Below are positions 53,977-61,857 of a stretch of 64,000 nucleotides of DNA, piece by piece. A program made the translations under genes and the position numbers. Numbering within the stretch: the stretch's first letter is position 1; each line of letters starts with the position of its first letter. This DNA is from a bacterium (lineage in GTDB: Bacteria > Auribacterota > Auribacteria > Auribacterales > Auribacteraceae), in assembly GCA_018435605.1 (NCBI GenBank), contig JAHDNF010000026.1, positions 16,577 to 80,576 on the forward strand, read 5' to 3'. The notes below the pieces were generated by a model. It was not told where the DNA came from, did not search any database, and saw only the letters and a list, made by a program, of their open reading frames with translations.

Positions 53977-55692
53977 ATGTTAGACAACAAGCTAAAAGAC
54001 ACACAAAAATACGCATTAGACTGTTACATGAATATCCTCGCTAAAGCAAAACAAGCAGGCGAAGAAAATAAACTCTATATTCAACGAGCACTGCAGATGA
54101 TAAACAATTTTTCTTATAATCCTATGATTGTCAAAGAAACTATGACCAGAACACTTATAAGGCTTGAAAGAGAATTTGCGCTTACTATGCTCAACAATAA
54201 TTTGTTTATGCCTCCCAAAGCTAATATTACAGGAGAAATTTCAATCGGTAAAATTGCCGGAAGCGAAAGAAATGCTTTTTTATCGTTTCGCAACCTCAAT
54301 GAAAATATCGGATTATGGGGTAGAGCCGGAGCAGGTAAAACCAATTTCGCCACATTGATATGCCTTCAACTGGTTGATGCAGGAATTGGAGTCAGGGCTT
54401 ATGATTACAAAAACGAATACAGAGACCTTATACCTCATATTCCAAGCATTATTGTGCTTAATCCCAAGTTCGATAAGTTCAATCCTCTTGAACCAATCGG
54501 TAATCCCAAAGACTGGTTGCAGTTTATAGGAGATACTCTACAACAGGATTTTAATTTGCGGCCGGAAACAAAATTCATGTTGCTCAATTACATGGATAAG
54601 CTATATCAAAAATTCGGCGTTTATGATAACAGGAAAACATATCCCAGTTTTAAAGATATGCGCGACTATCTTCTTACAGAAGCTGATAATAAAGCCACTT
54701 CAGCCTCAAATAAAAGAAAAATATATACTTGTATAGAAACAATCAATTCCATGCTGACCAGTCTGGGAACTATGCTTGATTGTAGCAACGGTTATACTGA
54801 AAAAGCTCTTGCCGGTTTCAGCTTTGTTTCATATGAAATGCCAAACCTCAGTTCAAATATTCAATCGTGGCTGACAAAAATCAGGTTGAAACATCTTCAT
54901 GATAAATGTCTTTCTGATCCTCATAGACATGTATTGAAGACTGTAGGAATATTCGATGAAGCAAAGATGCTTTTCAGCAGAAATCTTCATTCGGGCGGAA
55001 CTTCAATAGACTATATAAAACAGCTCATAACACAGGCAAGATCAGCTGGTTTTGGAGCAATAATCTCTGACCAGAATAGAGCGGAACTGGCTGACTTTAC
55101 AGTAAATAATTTATCTTGCCAGGTTTGTTTCAACCTCGCATCACCTAAAGAAATCAGGTCAACAGGTTATGCTATTGGTTGCAACGAACAGCAAATTAGA
55201 TACATACGTTATTTGAAAATACCTTATGCGATCATGTCTGTTGCAGGAATACCGCCGTTCATGATTGAAATACATAAATCACCCATTGTTAGACATATAA
55301 CAGATGATGAATTAGAAATAACAATGAAATCTCGCCTTAGTCAGATTCCAATCAACAATAATCCTAAAAATCTTTTTTCGAAGGAGGTTATATTTCCCTC
55401 CCAAACACCAAACAATCACAGCAGGGATTTAACAGGATACTTGATAACACTAAGGGATTTTTTACAACAAATAAAGTCTTCACCAGACTCAAGCGTTACT
55501 CAGCATTATTCAGTATTGAAATTGTCCGGGCGAAAAGGCAACAAAATCAAATCCCAACTCTTTGACAATGAATTAATCATGGAAGAAGTTATACATACGG
55601 GTCTGCGAAAGCGCCCTGCCAAAAAAATATTAATATCTCAGAAGGGAGAAGAATTTTTGCAATGGTTACACAAAAAGGTAAAGGCGGCATAA
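53977..55692 (+). CDS. HerA/FtsK-like ATPase
   Basis: A 571-residue motor. Walker A is GRAGAGKT (115-122), VRAYDYKNEYRDLIPHIP follows, and Walker B is VGIFDEAKMLFS. QARSAGFGAIISDQN resembles the HerA/VirB4 Q motif. The start at 53977 begins 1 base after the preceding stop; longer upstream reading overlaps the zinc gene and is not used. Its core is homologous to the ATPase at 40864, and its 3' end overlaps the nuclease gene by 31 bases. Predicted role: hexameric translocation on DNA, or substrate delivery to the nuclease. Confidence 0.87.
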   Translation: MLDNKLKDTQKYALDCYMNILAKAKQAGEENKLYIQRALQMINNFSYNPMIVKETMTRTLIRLEREFALTMLNNNLFMPPKANITGEISIGKIAGSERNAFLSFRNLNENIGLWGRAGAGKTNFATLICLQLVDAGIGVRAYDYKNEYRDLIPHIPSIIVLNPKFDKFNPLEPIGNPKDWLQFIGDTLQQDFNLRPETKFMLLNYMDKLYQKFGVYDNRKTYPSFKDMRDYLLTEADNKATSASNKRKIYTCIETINSMLTSLGTMLDCSNGYTEKALAGFSFVSYEMPNLSSNIQSWLTKIRLKHLHDKCLSDPHRHVLKTVGIFDEAKMLFSRNLHSGGTSIDYIKQLITQARSAGFGAIISDQNRAELADFTVNNLSCQVCFNLASPKEIRSTGYAIGCNEQQIRYIRYLKIPYAIMSVAGIPPFMIEIHKSPIVRHITDDELEITMKSRLSQIPINNNPKNLFSKEVIFPSQTPNNHSRDLTGYLITLRDFLQQIKSSPDSSVTQHYSVLKLSGRKGNKIKSQLFDNELIMEEVIHTGLRKRPAKKILISQKGEEFLQWLHKKVKAA

Positions 55693-56018
55693 AACATCAA
55701 ATGCTTCAGGAGACTATTGCTGAGTATTTTAGAAAGCAAGGCAAATTTGCCCAAATCGAAGCAAATATAGGCAAAAACATCGATGTGCTGGTTATAGACA
55801 ACGATAAAACAATCGGCATAGAAGTTCAGCTAAGTACAAAACACTGCTTGCAGGTTACTGAAGATTTTAAACTCGGATGCGATGAAGTCTGGATAGTTTG
55901 TGAAAATGAAAAACTGCTCAGGAATATAATGAACATATTACAAAAAAACTTGGCTTCCGAATTATTTGCACGCACAAAATTCAGAGTGGCAGATGATTTT
56001 ATAACAAAGGAGGTTTAA
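55662..56018 (+). CDS. PD-(D/E)XK-type nuclease
   Basis: A 118-residue protein. The candidate active site has Glu33, Asp41, Glu54 and Gln56 (NIDVLVID, then IGIEVQLS), with D-x12-E-x-Q spacing. The same spacing (D-x12-E-x-E) occurs in the C-terminal domain of the fused ATPase-nuclease at 40864. The sequences after it also align (FKLGCDEVWIVCENEKLLRNI versus LKHGFDEVVSIAINKNIEAI). It overlaps the ATPase gene, hence a coupled pair. Confidence 0.78.
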   Translation: MVTQKGKGGIKHQMLQETIAEYFRKQGKFAQIEANIGKNIDVLVIDNDKTIGIEVQLSTKHCLQVTEDFKLGCDEVWIVCENEKLLRNIMNILQKNLASELFARTKFRVADDFITKEV

Positions 56019-56082
56019 ATGGCTTAGATAATTACTTAACAATTTGAAAATAACTCTAAATTCAAACAAAGGAGATCAAATC

Positions 56083-56802
56083 ATGGCTATACCAAAACAT
56101 ATCACAGTTGTTGTTGCAGGTTCAGGAGATACAAAGGATATAGAAATCACTCAGGGAGTCACAGCAGGGCAAGTTATTAACGAAGCAGGCCTTGAGGGTT
56201 ATAATCTTTCCAAAGTCGGAGCTTCAGCGCCTTTTCAGGCAACAGATGATCTTTACAGCCAAGTTGATAACCATGAAAAAATATATGCGACTCCTGCCAA
56301 TGTGGAAGTTGGTATTTCAAGTGTTCCGGCAGTAAGGATCATTTCATCACCTTCAGTAGTGATCTCTAACCGTAAAGTTTTAGTAATAAAAAATGGTAAG
56401 TTTGATCCTGACAAAGAGATAACACTAATTTGCAATGGAAAAGACATGCCGTATTGGGAAGAACAAGGGTGGGTGAAAAATGGAGAAGATTATCAGGGCT
56501 CTTATCACACACAATACGGTAACTGGAAAGGTGTTATATCCGAGGAATATTCCGGATCATTTAACTTCTACATTTATGATCCTCCTCCAGTAGTTCGGAA
56601 AAATACTCATTGGCCTTGCTTCAGACATAAAGGTAAAGAAAAATATTTTGTTCATTTTGCAAGTAAGCCAAAAGACATCAGCACTGGTATCATTCACATT
56701 GAAAAAATAATCTCTGAATCGTTTCAGAAGTATGAGAAAAATATTAATGGAGGGAAAGATAAATGCAGACAAAGTTTTTTGAGCAAACTACTGAGCATAT
56801 GA
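56083..56802 (+). CDS. Ubiquitin-like / E2-like (UBC-fold) fusion protein
   Basis: A 239-residue protein. Residues 5-77 look like a beta-grasp ubiquitin-like domain (ITVVVAGSGDTKDIEITQGV, then VINEAG, and ATPANVEVG). Residues 95-215 match the E2-like domain of prokaryotic conjugation operons: NWKGVISEEYSGSFNFYIYD, then PPP, HWPCF with Cys179, YFVHFASKP and IIHIEKIISESF. The PPP plus H-x-x-C is the part to test for a thioester site. The start at 56083 has AAAGGAG upstream. The C-terminus has no Gly-Gly; Gly77 at the domain boundary might be exposed by processing. It overlaps the JAB gene by 40 bases. Both halves are assigned by pattern, the E2 part with more confidence. Confidence 0.75.
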   Translation: MAIPKHITVVVAGSGDTKDIEITQGVTAGQVINEAGLEGYNLSKVGASAPFQATDDLYSQVDNHEKIYATPANVEVGISSVPAVRIISSPSVVISNRKVLVIKNGKFDPDKEITLICNGKDMPYWEEQGWVKNGEDYQGSYHTQYGNWKGVISEEYSGSFNFYIYDPPPVVRKNTHWPCFRHKGKEKYFVHFASKPKDISTGIIHIEKIISESFQKYEKNINGGKDKCRQSFLSKLLSI

Positions 56803-57434
56803 TTGAAACCGGAGAAATACAGCAATCTATCGAATCAATAATGAATGATGCGGCCACGTCGTTAAAAAATTACGATCTCAAAAAAGCCGAGTCATATATA
56901 CGATATGCCTTCTTAATCAGCAGGATGAGTAATACTATCAACAATTCATTGAGCTCGATTTTTTTAGGTCAATCTATTTATGTAGTGAGCTCTTTATTTC
57001 TGCGTGATTGTTTTAATTATCTCAACAAAAAACCTGTTGAATCTTTGCATTTAGTTACAGGACCTCAGATCGGCAGTTACTCCATTTTAGATCGAATGAT
57101 TGATATTTGCATGGATGTACAAAATGTTGTTACAGCAAAAGGTGAGGAATGCTCGGTGCGTAAAGAATTGATTCAGCTTAGCGAATATGATCATAAATTG
57201 CACGGTTGCTTTCATATTCATCCGGGTAATGGAGTTATTTCTATAACACCATCCCAGGTTGACTGGAAATTGCAAAGTACATTTGACCGTGGCGGTTATA
57301 AATCAATTGGAGCAATTTTCAGCAGAGATGGATATGTACGGTTTTACGGTTCGCATGATTTTACAATACAAATATATGGTAAAGGAGTTGAAATAAAAGA
57401 TGAAAAGATATATCAGCTCACAGAAATCAGTTAG
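56763..57434 (+). CDS. JAB/JAMM (MPN) metallopeptidase
   Basis: A 223-residue protein. The metal motif is HIHPGNGVISITPSQVD (His151, His153, Ser164, Asp167), with the spacing of JAMM deubiquitinases; a Glu upstream (PVESLHLVTG) could be the catalytic acid. The N-terminal 90 residues are helical. It lies between the ubiquitin-like/E2 fusion and the E1 gene, overlapping both. The expected role is to process the precursor or to release conjugates, like BilD or Cap3 in bacterial antiviral systems. Confidence 0.85.
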   Translation: MQTKFFEQTTEHMIETGEIQQSIESIMNDAATSLKNYDLKKAESYIRYAFLISRMSNTINNSLSSIFLGQSIYVVSSLFLRDCFNYLNKKPVESLHLVTGPQIGSYSILDRMIDICMDVQNVVTAKGEECSVRKELIQLSEYDHKLHGCFHIHPGNGVISITPSQVDWKLQSTFDRGGYKSIGAIFSRDGYVRFYGSHDFTIQIYGKGVEIKDEKIYQLTEIS

Positions 57435-58149
57435 ATTTAAGTGCAAAGGAATGAATTTTCTGAAAAATACAAAAGAAAAAATTACCGACCGTCAAGAAAG
57501 AGTTCCCGGGTTTAAACAAGAAATAATGAATAATCTTACAGTCGTTCTTATCGGAGCCGGTGGACTTGGAGGTGAAATCGCAGAAGGCCTTGTCAGAAAA
57601 GGTGTCGGTAAATTGATTATTTTTGATGGAGATAGTGTTGAACTATCAAATCTCACCCGCCAAAAATTTTATAAAAAGGATCTTTATAAAAACAAGGCTA
57701 TATGCCTTGCCAGAAATATGGTTAAACAAGCGACGCATAACACTGAAATAGTATCTCATCCTTACACGTTTCAAAAAGCCATTGAAGAAAAAATTGATAC
57801 ATCCTGCGATATCGCAATCTGCGCTCCAGATAACAATACCACACGAGTATTTGTATCAAAGCATTACCACGATCTAACCCCTGTAATATTTTTGGGATTA
57901 GATGAGCATGCCAATACAGGTTATGTATTCATCCAAGAACCAGGTAAACAGGATTTTCTCGATGTATTTCCCGATGCAGATAAAAATACAAAAACACCTT
58001 GCCCGAATACTCCGGCAATAATAGACATTCTAAAAACAACAGCCGGTTTTGTGCTCTTTGCCGTCGATTCAGTCATGATGGATCGTAAACGTAACTGGAA
58101 TTTCCGGCAATTTTATATGTGTGGTTTTGTTGGGGAAGTTTTTAAATAA
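57400..58149 (+). CDS. ThiF/E1-like adenylating enzyme
   Basis: A 249-residue E1-fold protein. The nucleotide loop is GAGGLGG (52-58), with Asp76 and Asp78 (IFDGDSVELSNLTRQ), Asn84 and Arg87 in the conserved NLTRQ motif. Cys201 (KTPCPNTP) is a candidate catalytic cysteine. No zinc CxxC pair is seen. The start at 57400 overlaps the JAB gene by 35 bases; an internal ATG at 57451 has a ribosome site too close. E1 would adenylate the C-terminal Gly of a ubiquitin-like protein and hand it to the E2 domain. Confidence 0.88.
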   Translation: MKRYISSQKSVRFKCKGMNFLKNTKEKITDRQERVPGFKQEIMNNLTVVLIGAGGLGGEIAEGLVRKGVGKLIIFDGDSVELSNLTRQKFYKKDLYKNKAICLARNMVKQATHNTEIVSHPYTFQKAIEEKIDTSCDIAICAPDNNTTRVFVSKHYHDLTPVIFLGLDEHANTGYVFIQEPGKQDFLDVFPDADKNTKTPCPNTPAIIDILKTTAGFVLFAVDSVMMDRKRNWNFRQFYMCGFVGEVFK

Positions 58150-58359
58150 AATGGACTTTATAGAAAGTCACCATCACTAAATTAGCAATTGAATTTACAT
58201 TTATCTACAATTCTTCGAAAATATTCAAATATATCTATCTTGCAAGATGACACTTATGAGGAACAAGAGTTATACGGCGACGAAAAAGATAATTTTTTAT
58301 CACTTTATTCTTTCGTGCTCGATAGTTATGGGGTCGGTATTTACAGAATACTCTCGTTT

Positions 58360-58668
58360 TTATTGTAGTGTTATATTTTTACTATATCTATAAACAGTGT
58401 ACCCTGCGCCAATTAATGTTAAACCAACAACCCCTCCTCTAAAAGATAGAAATTCTGGGAATTCAAGCACAATGTTTTCTTCTTTGATGTCAAATATAGC
58501 AAAGAGTAATGCGAAGAACAAAAAACCAAAGAAGAAAGCTATGTATGGCCAGTTTTTTTTATTATACTCATTTTTAATTAAATCTTTGGTAACTTCAGGG
58601 TTACCATCTTTTGCCGCTTTGCTCTCCTTATAGCCTTTTATTTTTTTCCATGAATTCTTATTATTCAT
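58360..58668 (-). CDS. Small two-TM protein
   Basis: A 102-residue protein with a charged N-terminus and two hydrophobic helices (WPYIAFFFGFLFFALLFAIF; GGVVGLTLIGAGYTVYRY). It overlaps the cysteine peptidase gene by 8 bases, so the two are coupled. It could be an anchor or immunity partner of the peptidase. The gap 58150-58359 holds only a weak 59-codon TTG frame on the plus strand. Confidence 0.65.
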   Translation of the reverse strand: MNNKNSWKKIKGYKESKAAKDGNPEVTKDLIKNEYNKKNWPYIAFFFGFLFFALLFAIFDIKEENIVLEFPEFLSFRGGVVGLTLIGAGYTVYRYSKNITLQ

Positions 58669-60460
58669 CCTTTTTTACTCCTTTGGATTTTGACTCGTAA
58701 CAATAGTGCCATCCTTGTATATTGTCATAAGAAATGGGTGTGAAATCAGTTGTATAATCTCTATATATCCCAGAAAGCCGTGCTGAAAGTATGCGTATAT
58801 CTGCTGGAGGAGAAGTAGCATCATATATAAATTCACCGTCAATAGGTCTAGCACTATAAGAAGGATTATAGAAATAATTATGAATACCATTTTCTTCGAC
58901 AATAGTTAATTCAAATAACCAAATGTATTTTGGTAAATGAAGAGTGGCATAATATCCAAGAAGGTCTTTGTCATTGTCATAACGTGTAGAAAGCGATTGC
59001 TTAAAATCACTATTTTTTAATAAAATAGATCTCCATAAAAAAATTTCATTTTCATTGTAAAACTTTGCATAATTTTCATCAAATGATGTTATTAAGTCCA
59101 AACAAATTTGATTTGATCTGACCTTTATCATTGGATCTACGGGTACAAAAACTCGGTCTAATTCATATTTAATTTTTTGTTTTCCAAGGCTAATAGTTAA
59201 TTTATTAGATTGTTCGATAGGCAATGTATTGCAATTGGGGAGGTTATTGTTTTTATCATTCTCAATTATTAAACGATTATATGGCCCATAATTATCATCA
59301 TGTACATAATAAAGATTGATCATGCTTGCAATTAGATAATGTCGGTCAGTTAATTTATTTCTTTTATCCTTTGCGAAAAGAGGTGATGCATTTATACATT
59401 TTTCAATTGTATCAATTTTGGGTAACAAATGTCCGACAACAGCAACAACATGTCGTGAAGTTTCATTTATCAGACCGAGTAAAACAGGAAATCCGGATTC
59501 CATGAAAGAATAAATTTCAAGTGATAACCTTGTGTAAGATTCGTCATAAGATTCTGTTTCCTCCAAAGAAAATTCTAAAATATCAGCACCTATTGCGTAT
59601 ATAGCGTTTTTAATCTCTGAAGGTGTTAAACCGTTTTCAGGTATGGACGGCATAAAATTTTTTTTAATATTTGTTTCACGGTCCCACATCCCTAACGCTT
59701 GTTGTGTAATAATTCTATAATGCAATCTATGCATGCCAAATTTTTTTGCCATAACATTAGAAGTAACCCATAAAGATGCTGTAGCACAATGACCTAAATT
59801 TGGATCTTGTTGTATAAATTCTGTTACTTTTTCATTGCTAAAGTGACAATTTAACAAATTTGAAAAGCAATATTGATGTGTCTTAAGATAAGGCTTGCCA
59901 CCCTTCTCTTCATCCATAAGTAAATTCTCGGCGGGGGTTTCATCAAACAAAATCCCAGTACGTCCAACACAATAAGAAGGAGTTGGTCTTAAAACACAAT
60001 ACCCTATCCATCTAAAATCTAATTCATTATAAAGCTTTTGTTCATCAACACCACTTAGGAGAGATGATTTAAGTTTTTTCCAATTTTTTTCAGTTCCGGT
60101 AAAAAAATGAATTCTTATACAATCTAATCTATATTGGCTAAAACTCTTGGCATAATACCCTGTATGACTATCCCAATATTCAAGGTCAAGATATGGTTTT
60201 TCAATTAATCCAAATCCATTATAATGTTTCCTTATGCTTGACAAAATACTTTTAATCGGTCTTCGATTATGATTCGTTTTTAAATAAGGGAATAAAGGAT
60301 TGTTTTGGAAATTTCTAGCTATTTCCTCTGATAATATTTTATTATTATCTGTATCTCTCAATACATTAATCACTTGGTCAATTTTTTCACTCGAAAAATA
60401 TTCCAAGTCTATTTTTTTTTCGAAAATATTGGTCCACATATTACTTTGATTTCTATTCAT
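58661..60460 (-). CDS. Predicted papain-like cysteine peptidase
   Basis: A 599-residue protein. The candidate catalytic centre is Cys225 (LGHCATASLW), His337 (SRHVVAVVGH) and Asp388 (YYVHDDNYGPYNRL). The order and the HVVAVVG strand resemble C39-like and other papain-fold peptidases. No signal peptide or transmembrane helix is present, so it is cytoplasmic. It is convergent to the ubiquitin-like operon and could be a second deconjugating enzyme, or a toxin of another system. 60461-60836 upstream is AT-rich and holds no gene. Confidence 0.65.
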   Translation of the reverse strand: MNRNQSNMWTNIFEKKIDLEYFSSEKIDQVINVLRDTDNNKILSEEIARNFQNNPLFPYLKTNHNRRPIKSILSSIRKHYNGFGLIEKPYLDLEYWDSHTGYYAKSFSQYRLDCIRIHFFTGTEKNWKKLKSSLLSGVDEQKLYNELDFRWIGYCVLRPTPSYCVGRTGILFDETPAENLLMDEEKGGKPYLKTHQYCFSNLLNCHFSNEKVTEFIQQDPNLGHCATASLWVTSNVMAKKFGMHRLHYRIITQQALGMWDRETNIKKNFMPSIPENGLTPSEIKNAIYAIGADILEFSLEETESYDESYTRLSLEIYSFMESGFPVLLGLINETSRHVVAVVGHLLPKIDTIEKCINASPLFAKDKRNKLTDRHYLIASMINLYYVHDDNYGPYNRLIIENDKNNNLPNCNTLPIEQSNKLTISLGKQKIKYELDRVFVPVDPMIKVRSNQICLDLITSFDENYAKFYNENEIFLWRSILLKNSDFKQSLSTRYDNDKDLLGYYATLHLPKYIWLFELTIVEENGIHNYFYNPSYSARPIDGEFIYDATSPPADIRILSARLSGIYRDYTTDFTPISYDNIQGWHYCYESKSKGVKKDE

Positions 60461-60836
60461 TATAGTACCTATAAAAAGAAGCCTAAAAAACTTGTATAAG
60501 ACTATCTTAATATCTAATTGAGAATAAAAGCAAGATTTTTTACTTGAAGAAAATACTTGAAGAAAAAATCTTGACTTTCATATAGCAAAAAAAGTAAACT
60601 AACACCATTGTTGAATGGTCAATATATTTTATATCATTATATTGCTTGTCTTTAAGTAAGCGATAATTTTGTCGATATATTTATTGAAACCTTCGTAATA
60701 ATGCCTGTAGCTGAAGACGTTTGGGTGATCAAACTAATGAAGTTAGATTTAAATATAATAATAACAATTTATTATGACTTATATAATTTTTTGTAACACA
60801 AAGTTTTATAAAGTTAGAAAACTAGAGATTTATAAT

Positions 60837-61040
60837 ATGGCAAGAGATGAAAAGTACGCTAGATATTTGACTGATTGTGCAAAAAAAGCGACACAGGCAA
60901 TGGAAGAAAAGCAAGGAACACATGAAAGCCTTGTGCGAGAAGTTATTAGGCAATATGAAGTGATGCAGAGAGTTTATTCTATTACACAGGGGGAAAGGGA
61001 ATCATTAAGAAAAACAGAGCATCTTAAATTTACAGGTTAA
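60837..61040 (+). CDS. Small hypothetical helical protein
   Basis: A 67-residue charged protein (MARDEKYARYLTDCAKKATQAM, then HESLVREVIRQYEVMQRV). The first in-frame ATG is at 60774, but the ATG at 60837 begins the protein-like part. No family is recognised. 61041-61298 downstream is AT-rich with no gene. Confidence 0.5.
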   Translation: MARDEKYARYLTDCAKKATQAMEEKQGTHESLVREVIRQYEVMQRVYSITQGERESLRKTEHLKFTG

Positions 61041-61298
61041 TTCACTGTTCACAATCTGCTACAACTTGTATAACCTATGACGAATATATAGGTGAACATT
61101 ATTGTGTATTAATGATAAAAGTAATTTACAGAATTTGTTTATTGAAAGATGCTATTACTCTAGCTGACAGATAATACATAAACACGAGATATATTTTTAA
61201 TGCTTAACAGATTTTATAATAATTTAGCCTCAAAAATCATCACGCGATAATAAAAAATATGCGGAACCTATGATCTCCATATAGATCCTAATAAGCCT

Positions 61299-61460
61299 AT
61301 GAACAATTCAACCGATATTTACAAGACTTTTCTTAAACTGGCTACATTAACTCCTGACGTAACAAACCAAAAACCGTATTTTTCAGATGTTCAAATATTT
61401 CTATTGTCACATGATCAAAATAAAGATGAACAAAACAGTGTTCGAGATGTTGTGAATTGA
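61299..61460 (+). CDS. Small ORF, weakly supported
   Basis: A 53-residue frame (STDIYKTFLKLATLTPDVTN). Composition is protein-like, but the ribosome site is poor and no family is recognised. It may be a remnant of a longer gene in this 570-base AT-rich stretch. Confidence 0.3.
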   Translation: MNNSTDIYKTFLKLATLTPDVTNQKPYFSDVQIFLLSHDQNKDEQNSVRDVVN

Positions 61461-61614
61461 AGAATAACATATCCATTATTTTAAGCTACCTATAATGCAA
61501 TCTCTATTTGTTGTGTAATGTACCTTTGAATGGAGTATTATAATCATTATTATAAATAGCCTCAAATATCCTCACTTCTATTAGTATAGAATATTTACCA
61601 TTGTGAGGATTGCA

Positions 61615-61782
61615 ATGCCAAGAAAGCAAAAATCAAAACTAAAAATAACTCACGAGATCCTTCCTCTGGGAACTCTTAAAAGAGATTCGTTGAATTCTGA
61701 CCGCCTTGATCCAGCCCAAAGATGGATTGAGATCCAAGATATCTGTGCAGATATTATCCGAAGAAATTCACAAACAAAATAA
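61615..61782 (+). CDS. Small accessory ORF before the serine recombinase
   Basis: A 55-residue basic protein (PRKQKSKLKITHEILPLGTL, DPAQRWIEIQDICADIIRR). GAGGA lies 6 bases before its ATG. It stands 75 bases before the recombinase in the same direction. Short partners of this kind are often found with large serine recombinases and may be directionality or regulatory proteins, but this is inferred. Confidence 0.6.
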   Translation: MPRKQKSKLKITHEILPLGTLKRDSLNSDRLDPAQRWIEIQDICADIIRRNSQTK

Positions 61783-61857
61783 TTTTGTTGCATATTCAAT
61801 TTATCTGGTTTACCATAGCTTATAGCAAATACTATTTTACCATACAGGAGAATGGTT

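Noticed and set aside
58189..58368. 59-codon TTG frame after the E1 gene (DDTYEEQELYGDEKDNFL)
   Set aside because: Composition is protein-like, but it has only a TTG start with no ribosome site and no recognisable family; it may be a gene remnant.
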